NCBI GenBank assembly: GCA_033557835.1
Contig: JAWQRO010000378.1
Location: forward strand, 1-40,827
Direction: 5' to 3'
DNA: 40,827 nucleotides
From: Helochares maculicollis
Taxonomy: Eukaryota; Arthropoda; Insecta; Coleoptera; Hydrophilidae
Part shown: one piece after another, positions 24,201 through 35,770 of the stretch
Numbering within the stretch: the first letter of the stretch is position 1
Layout: each line of letters starts with the position of its first letter
Program-made: the position numbers and the translations under genes
The notes under the pieces: model-generated
Databases searched by the model: none
Told to the model about the DNA's origin: nothing
The model's input: only the letters and a program-made list of their open reading frames with translations

Positions 24201-25610
24201 TTTATATCAATCCATTTTGCACACTTGGCACCCATTAATCTCATTTAAGTTGAAAACTCTATGGCCCCAAGTACTAATCGTCACTTTTTATCTATGAACA
24301 ACAAAAGAAATCTGGAGTTTTCCATGCATATTTGAGCAATTATTAAAAACAATACGAATTAGAATGTGCTTTTTTGTGAACTTTCATATCTTGAAGAGTT
24401 AAGATAAAATATTATCAAGTTTAACAATTTTTGTGTGCGTGAAAATAAAAACTCTTCAAAAGCGTTAAACATTACATAAGACTTTTTCTTATGAGAAATC
24501 AATGATTTTGAAAACAGGTCATTTTCGAGTCTAGACGCATGTGGCCATAAAATTGCTAATCGATGTGAAAAAATACCTCTAATTTTAATTAAAAAAATAT
24601 TTTTGACAACTGACCAGAACATGAAAGACCTTTACCTTGTAAAAAAGGGTTTTAGTGCACAGAAAGTATGCGCATATAAGGATGACTATATACATATGCT
24701 TGAATTCCATAAAAATATTCTAGTTACTAAAGTACCATTATTCTTATAAGAAGAAATATCTATGTAGTTTTGTGTTTAATTTGATAATAGAAACGATATT
24801 GACTTTAAGCATTATTTGAAATCATTTGAGGTTCCACAAAATATTCCTAGATGTTGATTTTCTAATGAATAAGAAAATATTTAAAATTAATTAGAATGGT
24901 AATAGGTACTATGTTTGTAGTGTTAAGCGCTAGGTACTTGCTGAATCGTTTAACAAAATGTAGAAATTCAGAATCAAAAATGTAAGATACACAAAACACA
25001 TAAATGTAAGTATTTTAAAGAGTAGCTCTTAGTAATATCTACGGGAAATTGACTTATCATCGTCCAGCAACCTCAGCTACTTTAATTTAAATACTATAAA
25101 GAAGTGTTAGTTTTAGTGATACCTGGGCACGTTGCTAGTATTTGTTGGCTCATTTATTATTTATTCATTGCTTATCTTATTTTCACATAGCTAATGCTTT
25201 TCATTTTAAAATGAACTTATATTTTAAAGTGGAATGCTAATTCAAAAATGTGTACATACAATAAAAATTATTTGCAAATATTTTAGCATTGAAAACGATA
25301 TGCAATTATATTCAAACAGATATTTTGTTTTGAAATATAAATAATAAAAAACAGGTAAATCATGTAGTTGAATATTTCTGTGTTTCTACTAGACTAGTAG
25401 ACGCCTTTTAGTAACACCTAGACGTAAGCAGTTTATTTTACGTTTTTGATACCTGAATGTCTCTAAGTGTTAGAAGATTAAGTTGACGCTCTCAGTAGTA
25501 GAAGGTTTTTAAAAATGATGAGCTCAATTGACACTCTAAATATTGAATGTATTTTGTCGTTAAAAATAAAGTTGGCGCTTTTAGAGCATAATGTTCGGTT
25601 AAAATATCTA
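21275..25610. other. Long AT-rich stretch, no gene seen
   Basis: About 4.3 kb with only short, motif-free frames (for example 21824-22063, 23527-23721, 24359-24622 and 25492-25728, all reverse). Long A and T runs occur near 22268-22360. No RNA gene or transposon is recognised. Confidence 0.45.
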
Positions 25611-26846
25611 CCAGATACGCAAGTTTAAAATGTTTTGTTGTCAAAAGATGGTGCATGAAATCTATTGAAGTAACCTGTGGAAACCAAAGCGCTGTTTTTT
25701 GGTAATACTGCCCGCTATAAAACGTCATATTCGTTTAGTTGTTTACAAGTTAGTATCATACTTCTTTTTCGTGTTAACCATGTCGAATTTTCAGCCAAGT
25801 AAAGAGCATTTGTTGCAGGAAATGATTTTCTCGTTCAATCAAAAGCAAAAGGCATCGGAAAGTCATCGAATTCTTGTAGAGACTTACGGCGATCCTGCTC
25901 CAACTGTCAAGACTTTTGAACGCTAGATTCAACATTTCAAAAGTGGCGATTTCAATGTTATTGATGAAGAACGAGAAAATCGACTAAAAAACTGTGAAGA
26001 CAACGAATTACAAGCATTATTGGAGGACAACACAAACACAACAAATGATATCGCCATCGCCGGAGAGCCATGGGAAAGATTCAAAAGGTTCGAAAATGAG
26101 TTCGACACAAATTGAACGAACGACAGATGGAAAGACGAAAATCTGTGTGTGAAATTCTGCATTTACACCACAAAAGAAAGGGTTTTGCATCGGGTTGTAA
26201 TTGGCGGTGAAAAATGAATATATTTTGAGAACTCCAAACGTAAGAAATCGTGCGTAACGCCAGGATAACTATCAATATCGAGTACAAAACCGTATCGTTT
26301 TGGGAGGAATACTGTGTTTGTGGTGGGATCAGAAGGGAGTAATGTACTAAGAGCTTCTCAAACCCGGCGAAACAGTTAATACCGTCAGCTTACCGACAAG
26401 AAATAATCAATTTAAACCGCGCATTGATCGCAAAACGCCCAGAATGGGTTCGAAGACACGGCATAGTCATTCTGCAGTATGACAACGCTCCTGCACATTC
26501 AGCCAAATTGATCAAAGAAACGATTTTCTCGCTTGGTTGGAACCTTCTACCCCATCCGCCGTATTCACTAGACCTAGTGCCTCCTGATTATCACCTCTTC
26601 TCATCGATAGGATACGCACTGGCTGTGCAACACTTCAACACTTTCGAGGATGTACAAAAATGGCTCGATGAATGGATATCAATGAAAATTAAAGCTTTCT
26701 TTTGGAATGGTATCCATAAATTGCCCGAGAGATAAAAAAATGTGTAAAAAGGCCAATACTTTGAATAAAAAATGTTTTCCCGTTGTACTTAAATGATTGC
26801 ATATTTTTCATGAAAAAAAAACGACATTTTAAACTTGCGCACCTGG
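25611..26846 (+). mobile_element. Full-length mariner element, family 1 copy 1
   Basis: Inverted ends of about 25 bp flank 1.24 kb. The left end begins CCAGATACGCAAGTTTAAAA and the right end read inward begins CCAGGTGCGCAAGTTTAAAA. A TA dinucleotide sits directly outside each end (25609-25610 and 26847-26848), the normal mariner target duplication. Size and ends fit a nearly complete element. The 37955 copy shares the same ends and interior, so at least two insertions of one family lie in this window. Confidence 0.95.
25780..26768 (+). pseudogene. Mariner DD34D transposase, D1 lost, multiple stops
   Basis: The start is the ATG at 25780 (MSNFQPSKEHLL), with the helix-turn-helix N terminus (SFNQKQKASESHRILVE) open for 48 codons. 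A TAG at 25924-25926 replaces the family's Trp before HFKSGDFNV. The first catalytic motif, normally GDEKW, reads GGEK-stop: the Asp codon is GGT (26206-26208). The second and third motifs are intact in one open frame (about 26424-26735): YDNAPAH with Asp at 26481-26483 and PPYSLDLVPPDYHLF with Asp at 26586-26588, exactly 34 residues apart. The tail LPER-stop and QYFE precede the final TAA (26766-26768), which overlaps an AATAAA. A full gene is about 330-345 codons, so length is near normal. The reverse frames at 25929-26287 are antisense shadows. It cannot be active. Confidence 0.93.
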
Positions 26847-27244
26847 TATAGTAGTGAAAAGTGTCTCGGGGCTTTAAACTGAGTTGCCGCTATAATTTAT
26901 GCAATATTTTTGATACTAGCACTTTTATTCTATACGTGTTTGATACGAAAATGTTGAGTGCAGACACTCCTGATTTTTTAAATATAAATGCTATACTTTT
27001 TAAAAAGGTTGCAACCATGTTAAACATTTGTAAATTTAGGACAACACACGGTGTGTCAATGCAGTTTTATTCCATTATCCGTCATTTTGTTGTGTCATCA
27101 ATTAGTTTTAGACACGCACTTGCAATAGATTTAAAAAGTGTGTCTCCTTATATTGTTGTATTCGATACGTCGAAATTTACACCGAACAAATAGCACTCGC
27201 ACACAGTAATAATTTTGGGTTTTTATTTGAAAAAAAAAGCTATT
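26847..27244. other. Spacer between two mariner copies
   Basis: A 110-codon forward frame (26861-27193) begins with GTG and has no motif; it is at the chance limit. The spacer holds short GTGTGT/ACACAC inverted patches near 27041-27055. Confidence 0.4.
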
Positions 27245-28150
27245 GAATCATATTACTTCAGCATTTCACAAGTGGTGACTTCAATATTGCAGTCAAGGAA
27301 CATAGGAAATTGCAAAAAATAGGAAAATATGAAGTTGAAAGTATAGTTGGGCGAAAATTATTTGCGAATACACAAACCGCTTGTGCTACAATTAGAAGAT
27401 GCTCAGTAAGCTGTCTTCAATCGCCTATACGAGATGGTAAAAATTCAAAAGACCGGTAAATAGATGAGTTGAACTACAGAAAAATAGAAAAGCACAAAAT
27501 TTCGTGTGAATTTGCTCGATACAAAAGGAAGTAGTTTTTGTATTGTATAGAGACAGGGGATTGAAAGTGTATTTATTTTTTAAATCACAAGCGTAATAAA
27601 TCATGGGTAGACAGGAGCACCATCAACATCGACCGCAAGACCAAATGGTTTCGGCAGTAAGACAATGCTCTGTGTTTAGTGGGCCTAGATAGCCGTGGTA
27701 TATAGTAAAATATTAAAATTTGAAGCAACTGTTAATACTAAACGTTACCAACAACAGTTTCAGCCGTTCACTACTTAAAAAAATGCCAGAATACCGAAAG
27801 AGACAAACCCACAAAGTCATTTTTTGTCATACGACAAAACCGGCTTAAGTCAGACTGAAAGCACTCCGCTGGAAAGTCCTATCTCATGCGGCTTATTCAC
27901 CAGATTTGCCTCTTAGCGTTTACCATTTGTTTACATTTATGTTTCACGCACTTTCTGAGCAGTGCTTTGGTTTGTACAAAAATGTGAAAAATGAATAGTT
28001 CACGCAAAAGAGGAAGATTTGCCCAATTGCTCGAAAGATGCGAAAAATAAACGATGGAACTTACTTTGAATGAAGCATTTTTTACATTGTACCGAATTTA
28101 GCGAATATATTTATCTTTTAAAATCTACATTTTACTATAGTTCACTGGGT
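27245..28150 (+). mobile_element. Old mariner element, related to but diverged from family 1
   Basis: A decayed mariner in the same direction as the copy just upstream. Transposase pieces run from HFTSGDFN near 27265, through TGD at 27553-27561 (first Asp kept, next codon TGA) and RNKSWVDR, to a stretch around 27620-27720 where one frame reads APSTSTARPNGFGSKTMLCV. AAYSPDLPLSVYHLF follows, where the third catalytic Asp codon is GTT at 27918-27920, and NDGTYFE-stop ends it at 28071-28073. The first 45 or so residues and the left end are missing. A right end is only suggested (about 28125-28150, ACATTTTA ... CACT ... GGT). It is clearly more decayed than 25611 and 37955, so it represents an older insertion. 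Confidence 0.85.
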
Positions 28151-28267
28151 GGGTAGATATTTAGCAATTTTCAAAAATGTTAGTATCTTACATCCACAAT
28201 TGCAATTCAGTAAATTTAACAAAACAGCACTCAGACACCCACCTTTCAATGCTATGGCCAAAAATTT

Positions 28268-28637
28268 TTAGTAGTAAATTTTTTCGCTATATATAAAATA
28301 CGAATTCTGTTGAAAACCGTTATATTCTGTTAATTTCGGTTTTAGATTTGCGTATATTTTCAAAGACCTGACAGTAACACCTTCCGCATGTTTGTTATTG
28401 AGCTCTCGGAAAATTTCAATTTTATGAAAATCACTAAAATGTTGCGATAATATCAAAGAGACTTTTAATTAACTGTTCCAAAAAATATCTGATCAAAGCA
28501 CCATCGAATTCCACATCAAAAATTATCCCAAGGCGAAACATTTGGAGGATACGTTCAAACGAAGAAAATTCAGTGTACTCGAGGTGAAAATAGAAATGTT
28601 TGATGATATGACAGTAGGATGTTTTCCTACTGTTCAA
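28268..28637 (-). pseudogene. Unrecognised coding-like stretch in two overlapping reverse frames
   Basis: Two reverse-strand frames overlap by about 20 bp: 28434-28637 (67 codons, ending SLFDIIATF) and 28268-28456 (62 codons, SDFHKIEIFRELNNKHAEG onward). Together they read as about 120 residues of ordinary soluble composition broken by one frameshift, or as two exons joined at the ATTTTAG that ends the first frame and looks like a 3' splice site. No domain is recognised; a faint resemblance of FRLGIIFDVEFDGALIRYFLEQL to a HECT-type segment is too weak to use. Chance overlap remains likely. Confidence 0.15.
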
Positions 28638-29749
28638 TAAATCAATGATATATATGAAGGAAGCAATAGTTGCAATTTAAGTTGCTTCGGCTGAAAGTGG
28701 CCCTGGTGCGACTGGAACGCCTTTTAAATATGAAATAGTCTTGAAAATAATTCCCGGTAAACCCAGTAATTAGTTCGACATACCTTATCGTGTATTTTTC
28801 GGCGCCGAAACATTTTTAGAATGTCGATGTTAATGGCACCTGAAATGTTTCTGTTCCAGTTGTCACTTCTAAATTTCAATAATTTTAGTTAGATCGCGTG
28901 CTTACCTACATTTTCCTTCATGTTCATTACATGCTTCACAGAAAGAATGCTTCATATCTCTTGGTAGCCGTAAATTAACAACTCTACGTTTATAGTTAAA
29001 ATAGCAAAAGTTGAATAAATTTAAATAAAAATAACATTTTACGCGACTATTTTTAAACTTCACACTTTACCTCCATATAATGTTTTTCTGAATGCACCGT
29101 TGAAGTGGAAGACGGTTGCTTCCACCTTTGCAGTCCACGTTTTCTGCTATCCAAAGACAAGGAAAATCAATGAAGGCGGTTGCGTAGCGCTTAGTTATGA
29201 AGTAACGGCAAATTTAGGTAAATCGGTTTAATGGAATTAAGTTTGGAAATTAGGATAGAGGTTATATCCACAAGGAAATAAAAATAAATGGAATCAAGAT
29301 CTATTCCATCATTCATTATACTAAGTGATCCGATGATTGGGGATAGGGGACAACGGGCAGGCAATGTGTATCTCAAATGGAAATAATTGGAAATCTATGT
29401 TTCAGCTTTTATTTTGGTTTGTTTATTCAGCCAAGCCATATCTAATTTCGTTAATTGAAATCGTTCCCTTTTTTCATGCGGCCCAAATGAACAGAAAACT
29501 GATCCATCACTACCAATCACAATGTTGAGGATAAATATCGATAATTAAGAAACATACTTTTAACAGTTACTGTTAGCAAATTTACATCCTTTTAATGAAA
29601 TATAACCGAATCATAAACGAATATCTCGCTAATGCGGTTAATTTTTCAAATACTGTTCAAACACCATACGCGAGAAATATATATATACAGTTAAGACAGC
29701 AAGACCGCTATGGGAATTTATTATTTCTGGCCAACAAGCATTCCTCAGG
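28638..29749. other. No gene seen; short hairpin at 29105-29125
   Basis: GTGGAAG at 29105-29111 pairs with CTTCCAC at 29119-29125 around a 7-base loop. Frames at 29191-29376 (-) and 29337-29528 (+) overlap and have no motif. The 29595-29795 forward frame is also motif-free. Confidence 0.4.
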
Positions 29750-29938
29750 TTACTTGATTTCATTTATCACTTGCCAGCGAGTTTGTTTCAAATAGTTAAC
29801 TTGTTCCAAGTCACAAAGAAGAGACATTTCGGTCGGTAACAGCAGTGAAGTGGGCAGCAACTGCTCAATTTGGGGATCGGCGTGTGTTGAGGAATGCGGC
29901 AAGGGCTCGATTTCCGGTGCCGGCGGGTCAAGGGTGTT
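29750..29938 (-). pseudogene. Coding-like fragment, possibly BEL/Pao integrase C-terminal region
   Basis: On the reverse strand 62 codons are open from just after a CAGATAG (an AG that could be a splice acceptor) to TAA at 29750-29752. The DNA is GC-rich against its surroundings and the product has coding-like composition: DPPAPEIEPLP, DPQIEQLLPTSLLLP, DLEQVNYLKQTRWQVINEI. The last part resembles the segment of BEL/Pao retrotransposon integrases that reads roughly L-P-x-x-x-L-x-D ... N-R-x-x-RWQ-x-x, just before the FWxRWxxEYL motif. That next motif is not visible, and the upstream part does not match, so the assignment is inference. An exon of an unknown host gene is the alternative. Confidence 0.3.
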
Positions 29939-29952
29939 CTATCTGACGCTCT

Positions 29953-32306
29953 AGGCCGATTCTATTTGGGTCAATACGTTTATGAATACTCGCGAAGCAG
30001 TAGACAAAAATAGTTCCTCCTTGTCGACGCAATTTAATTTTTATGCGATCAAAATTGTTCTACTTGCTAAGGTATCCTACTTTTCGAACGTTCGAAGAAA
30101 TCATATTTAAATGTGTAAAAAATCTCAATAGATGTTACACAATTTTATCGCTGGAATATTAATGAAGAACAAATACATTATTAGGAACAACAGAAAGTTG
30201 TAACGTGAGACTTCCAAATAATGCCAAAAGTTCAAGCCCGGCTGAGGGGTCATTAAAACTAGGAAATAACAATATATCGTTCATAATTTCGTAACCAGCG
30301 AAAGAATCGTTCTAAGTTAGGCGGCGCAGCGTAAAATTGTAAGTTGGAAAGTGTATTTTACAACAGTTTACATAAACCCCGTTTAATATTTTATACAAGG
30401 TTGTTATCCGCTTCTGCACGCAAACGAAAACGTACCTTTATTACTTTTTTCTAAGTTTTTTCGCGGTGTCACTTCCCCCACCTCCATGTGTATCTTTTCT
30501 TCCCCTTTGCCTTTGTTCGATTTTCTATTTTCGTAAAAAGTTACTCCAGAAAATCCCGTGTTCTCCGGGCTCCATATCTTTAAATATTTAAATATGGATC
30601 ACCAGAAATATAACATCGCTACACTTCTTTGTACGGCTTTGTATGCCACAAGTTGGGATTCTATTTTAAAAATATATTATTGAAGAGTGACGTCGGATGG
30701 TTGGGTCTAGAGTTAGGATTATTTTGACCGGATTCAATTATTTTTCTTGACTTCTTTCAATTACATTTTTAGTAAGAACCTTGAAAAATTCGAACACGAT
30801 TCGTAACTTCCTAATATTACCCAATATTTTTCCATTTCCTGCAGTTGTGTTCACAAAAGTTATACTTATTAAGCTAGAGCTATGAAGATGATAATGATAA
30901 TAAATAGTTCTTTTAGTTTCTACAGCAACAACTTTAACAGATTGGCGCGTTTGAAGAACACTAAAAAAAAGATTTGTCTACCGCGAACACATTTTGCTAC
31001 TAAGTTTTTACAAAATTCACTGACTCCATTTTGAGATTTTATATTAATAAGATGATTTGCAGAGTTGGATAAATTCTAAAACATATTGCAAACTAAGAAG
31101 CGATTCCTTCAGCGGGTATATTTTTTTAAAGTAAAGATTTCGTTTAAACCATCTCGGAAACGAATAGTATAATCTAGTTTCAATTGCCTCGTCATTTGAA
31201 ATATTTTTTCCAACTTACTACCGTCCAGGTTAAACTGTTTACTCAAGAATAGTGACAAACATTTAAATTATAAATGTTTCATTCGAAAGTTGGTAAAAAT
31301 GAGCATTAAATGATTTTGGAAAAATGCTACACACGAAAGTTGAACTATTATAGTAGAATGCTTGTTATAAATTTCGATACTCAGATGTATATGTTTTTCA
31401 AAAATTTAATTAACAATAGTTGGAAGGTAGTAAACATTTTTTCTTTTATAGAGCTAGATATAAATTCAAAATCATCAGTTCTACGCAAAAAAACCAGATA
31501 AGTACGATTTCTTTTTATGTGCAAAGAAATATGTGCTAAGCCTTTTTTCCAAAGTTTAACAAGGAAGGTGTCGGTAATTGTTGAAATAATCATAACTATA
31601 AAGAATATTAAACCAAAAATTTTGAGTTTTTTTCACTTAATATTCTTTTATACATACATGTATGGCAAAAAATTACAAATGGATATAAAAATCGGTTGAA
31701 AAATCAACCAATATGATTTGTATTTTAGCTTGGTTTTTCCTTAACTCCTCACTCAGTGCGAACCTCAAGTAAACAAAGCATATTGGTGCTTAACGTATTT
31801 ACTATATACACATTATAAATGTCCAGGAAAATAATTACAGCTCATGCGCCTCCGCTTAGCTAGAAGCAGGAGATTTTTTTATGTAAATAAATACTATACA
31901 TGCTATTGAAAATGTAAACTAAATCAAACTTTTTTCAACTTAACTGTTCTCTTAAGGTAAACGGCTAGTAAACTCAAAACTGGAGAGTAGTTTACTTCTT
32001 GCGTTAAGGTGGTCTTATTTCAATTATTGAATATATTGAATAATTGGAAATAATGTTGGGTCTAGAAATGTTCTATCCCAATTAAAAAATATATTCCAAT
32101 AGTCGTTAGTATATAAAGCTAAAGTGAAATTTTGTTACGTTATGTTACTATATCATTTGGTGCAGTGATTTTATTTCAAAATAATTGTAAGAGATAGATT
32201 TTTCTGCCAAGTGGAAAAATTTTATTTTCGTTGAAAACGCTTAATAATTCTCATCTTCCTTCATAATATTATCACGAAAAATCTTTTAGTTGTCTTATTA
32301 TTGGGG
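29953..32306. other. AT-rich stretch, no gene seen
   Basis: No gene, RNA or transposon is recognised. A near-palindrome lies at 30571-30598. Three overlapping short frames at 31310-31699 lack motifs. Confidence 0.45.
30571..30598. repeat. 28-bp near-palindrome
   Basis: TCCATAT at 30571-30577 pairs with ATATGGA at 30592-30598, and the interior TTTAAATATTTAAA is itself palindromic. A single extra C at 30578 breaks perfect symmetry. Confidence 0.8.
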
Positions 32307-32384
32307 AACAAATTGATACAAACAGAAGGAGCAAAAATATGCAGTTTTGCATATTTTTGTTCCTTCTGTTTGTATCAATTTGTT
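32307..32384. repeat. 37-bp arm inverted repeat with 4-base loop
   Basis: The left arm 32307-32343 is the reverse complement of the right arm 32348-32384 with one mismatch, which would be a G-U pair in forward-strand RNA (G at 32331). The loop is GTTT. Arms contain ATTGATACAAACAGAAGG. Such near-perfect symmetry with a minimal loop points to a recent snap-back duplication, a tiny foldback element, or a long RNA hairpin. No TA or TTAA duplication flanks it obviously. Confidence 0.95.
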
Positions 32385-32814
32385 TGATACATAATTCACC
32401 AATTTAATTTTGTTTCTTTATTATTTTTCGATGACTGCAAAACAAAAAGAAAGTATATGAATACCGATAAAATTAGAAATTAAAGCAGTTTTTGGAGTAA
32501 AGTTGAAGCAAACACATTAATACATTTCATCACTATCTAAAAGTTCGTCACACTATTATAGTATACAACCATAAATTTTCAAACGTTTTTAAGTCGAACG
32601 CTCTGATGTATTAAGTATTCAACTTATATTCTAATGCAGATCATCCAATCTTTTATTAAAACGATACATTCATTTCGTATGTTTCCAATTTGTATTTTTT
32701 AATACATTGTGACAAAAAGCAATTTTTATGTACTATATTTCTAAAAAGTAATTTCGAAATTTATTTCCAGAAAACTATACACCAATTTTCCTCTGCACAT
32801 ACTTTTTGTACTTA
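32385..32814. other. AT-rich stretch, no gene seen
   Basis: No feature recognised between the hairpin and the next mariner. Confidence 0.45.
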
Positions 32815-33699
32815 CTACTGTGATCAAAAAGTATGATGAATTTGTTTATAAAATGTAAATTCTTTATTTATTCTTGCAAATCAATTTCATCTACTTCAAA
32901 GTAATCCCCGTTTGATACAACGCACTTTTGCCAGCGCTTTTTCCAGTCCTCGAAACAGTCAGAATAGTCTTTTTCCGGTATGGTATTCAAGACCTTCTTC
33001 AATTCGGTTTTTATCTCCTCAATCGTATCAAAACGGCATCCCCGCAATGCTGAATTGTCAGAAATCGCACGGAGCTAAGTCAGGTGAATACGGTGGTTGC
33101 GGAACGATATGTGTCAAGTTTTTAGCAAAAAAGTCGCGAAGAACCAATTCAGTATGACATGGTGCATTTGGCTCCAATCGAGACTTGACACGTTTGACAC
33201 ACAAAAAATCCATATTCTAACACTATCTGTGAGATCTCTAATTGTGAATTGACGATTTTCAAGCACCAAATCTTTGATTTTTTGGACGTGGCTGTCGTCG
33301 GTAGACATTGATAGTCGTCCAGAGCGCGGTTCGTCTTCAAAGCGTTCTCGGCCCGCTTTCAACTCGTTGTAGCACTTATAAACGGTATTTTGTGCCATAG
33401 TTTGTTCACTAAAGGTCTTTTGCAACATTTTCAGTTTATCTGCACAAGAATATTGGTTTCGCAAATAAGCTTTGATGCAAGTTCTTTGCTCACCAAAATT
33501 ACCCATTGTAAATATTGAAAAATTCACTTTTGTTTGTTTACAAAAACACGCGTAGCTCGAAGATAATTAAAGCGTTTGACAAACAGATGCTTGGCAAATG
33601 TTATAGGCAGTTTTAGCAACATAGTAAAAAAATTTAACTGCCTTTCTAATGCCCTGGAGTTTTAAATGACAATTTCACCTTATTTTTTGATCACAGTAG
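32815..33699 (-). mobile_element. Internally deleted mariner element, third family
   Basis: Both ends read inward as CTACTGTGATCAAAAA followed by similar but diverging sequence (GTATGATGAATT left, ATAAGGTGAAATT right), flanked by TA at 32813-32814 and 33700-33701. The 885-bp length is about two thirds of a complete mariner; the missing DNA is internal. Clean ends and a long surviving frame suggest a fairly young copy. Confidence 0.93.
32868..33506 (-). pseudogene. Mariner transposase with intact DNA-binding domain, catalytic core deleted
   Basis: Transcribed leftward. The ATG at 33504-33506 begins MGNFGEQRTC (an alternative ATG upstream at 33525-33527 is in frame). About 100 codons are open and cover the paired helix-turn-helix region: IKAYLRNQYSCADKLKMLQ, TVYKCYNELKAGRERFEDEPRSGR and KDLVLENRQFTIRDLTDSV. 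The sequence then jumps, out of frame, to NAPCHTELVLRDFFAKN, PPYSPDLAPCDF and, after another lesion, RGCRFDTIEEI, DWKKRWQKCVVS and GDYFEVDEIDLQE before TAA at 32868-32870. The first catalytic Asp and most of the core are gone; the third Asp survives. AATAAATAAAG overlaps the stop. A product of up to 137 residues, essentially the DNA-binding domain plus a frameshifted tail, could still be made. Confidence 0.93.
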
Positions 33700-33701
33700 T
33701 A

Positions 33702-35768
33702 TATGTTTAAATTTTGACCATATCTTGATTTTGTTTAATTTATTTTTGTTCATGATATACCCTTTTTACATATTAGTAATTATTCTACAGTTGTTTTAAA
33801 ATCAAGTACTAGTTTTTAAATGTGAGAAAACTTTAAATAATATAAACGCTTATGTCTTTACATATACAGACACACACATAGACAGTATGCCAAAACATTT
33901 CCACACTGTATTGAGAGACCATCAAAACGTGTAGACTTCAAAATCCCAAAGTTGTCTCATGATCATAATATCTACTTTCATATAGCAATACGACAATGTA
34001 AAGACAAAAAATCTGTAAGTATTACAAAAGTAATAGACCCTCTTTGATATTTGCTACTACTGAAATTTTCTTTAAAATCCTTTAGCATAAACCTAAATAA
34101 GTTTTATTTTCATCGGGCATTTCATAATACTGCTAAGTCATTGCAGTATTGGAAATGAAAATAGAGAATTCAACAAAAGAAACACTTTTATTACCAAGAC
34201 TGCAGTAAACGATTCTACTCATTATACGTATAGAGCTAAACGACGATCTACTCACCATTAAACTATGAAAATTTATAAATAGTGAAAGGCAATTTATAGC
34301 ATTTTAATTTATTGCATAATGTCAAGCCTCTGCGGTCTTACTTTCATGATGTCAAGATTAAAGTAATTTTCCTCTAGCAATACGAAACGCTCTAACACGT
34401 ACCAAAGAATTATTAAATAAATAGATAGCTTATTGTCAGACCAGGAAGAAACAAAGATACTCTAAGGTATACTGCACACCGTCGAATTGTTAGCAAATTT
34501 GAAGTACAAAAGAATAACCGGTATCCAGTCGCATACAACAAATGAATCCCTTGACATGAATTTTGTAACAGGTTACAAAAGAAGTGGAACAGTTTTGATG
34601 GCAGTCATGACATGAAAAGTGCAAGCAAAGACATATAAAATCATGCTCTTTTAACAAAATGTAGTAGTAGAGAGTCTTTTGCATATATTTGGAGAAACAA
34701 CAGGCAAAAATTTTGCATTTCTTACGAAATGATGTTGTATCGCAATTGGTAAATTTCACCAGAATTACGCATCTACATACACATCATGAATGCAAATGTT
34801 GAAAAAAATAGAATGAATACACACACTGGTTGGATTTCTCCTTCATGAAATTAAAAATGATCCGGCGACGCAGAACTGTGGGAAAGTATTTTTTAATAGA
34901 TCACGTTGATATCTAGGTTGCCCGCCTAGGTTGTATTTACCCAGTGCGCTTTGACCATTACACACATACAGGCACGTCCACGCGTTCAATTTAGAATTTT
35001 TTAAAAATTGTAATTTCTCTCTATAATTAGTAAACTCGTTTTTGTTAATAAATATAACGCAGCTGGTTCTTAGTTCGGAGTAGCAACGGCGACATTCATA
35101 AGAAGACCATCGACATTCATCTTTGCGGTGTCACTCTTGTTCTACTTCACCATTTCACTAGCAAGACAAATACAAGTTGGCGTAGTCTTGCAAAATTACT
35201 TGAAATGTATTATCATTTAAAATTTGCTTATACAGAAAAAATTACAAAAACTCGTCTAGGAAAACATTTAGTCCCTCTCAATGTTACTGCAATAAATCAC
35301 CATTTAAAACTATTTTAAACATCCTGTACTGACATTTCAAGACTTTTGAAACTATTAAGAACGTTTGCGGTGAAAATATAGCAAATTAAATGGACAAAAA
35401 AGGTCACTATGATTTACAAAACGTCATTTTCATTTGATTTGCAGTCACAAGAATTTTATTTGCTTTTAAGTCATTTTTATTACTATATAATAAACGTATG
35501 TGTTTGAATATATTACTTTAATATGAGATCCATGAAAATATTAAAAAGAAAAATACATGAATAATCGTTTTATATTAATCAGTAGTTCGATTAGCATGCC
35601 GAAAATATGCTGTAATTGTAAGACTTACATTTTATTGACATAGTTTTTAATCGTAAAGGCATCAATTAAACATGTGCATGTAAAATTCCTGCTCCATTCA
35701 TGTACCAGAAATGCCAGTTTTACTATTTGTTCATGAATTTATGTGAAACCTAGCTATTTTTGGCGAAA
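33702..35768. other. AT-rich stretch, no gene seen
   Basis: No gene recognised. A slightly GC-richer patch at 34880-35130 includes direct copies of CTAGGTTG near 34913-34932 and of GACATTCAT near 35091-35120. A reverse frame of 89 codons (34490-34759) is Cys-rich but has no ordered metal-binding spacing and is probably chance. Confidence 0.4.
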
Positions 35769-35770
35769 TA

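Noticed and set aside
25929..26287. Two overlapping reverse frames of 68-77 codons
   Set aside because: Antisense of the 25611 mariner transposase.
26861..27193. Forward 110-codon frame between two mariners
   Set aside because: Begins with GTG, has no motif and is within chance length for this composition.
28434..28560. Possible HECT-domain segment
   Set aside because: Only a loose hydrophobic pattern matches; no catalytic Cys region is present.
30229..30239. tRNA B-box-like AGTTCAAGCCC
   Set aside because: No A box upstream within 30-60 bp and no acceptor stem.
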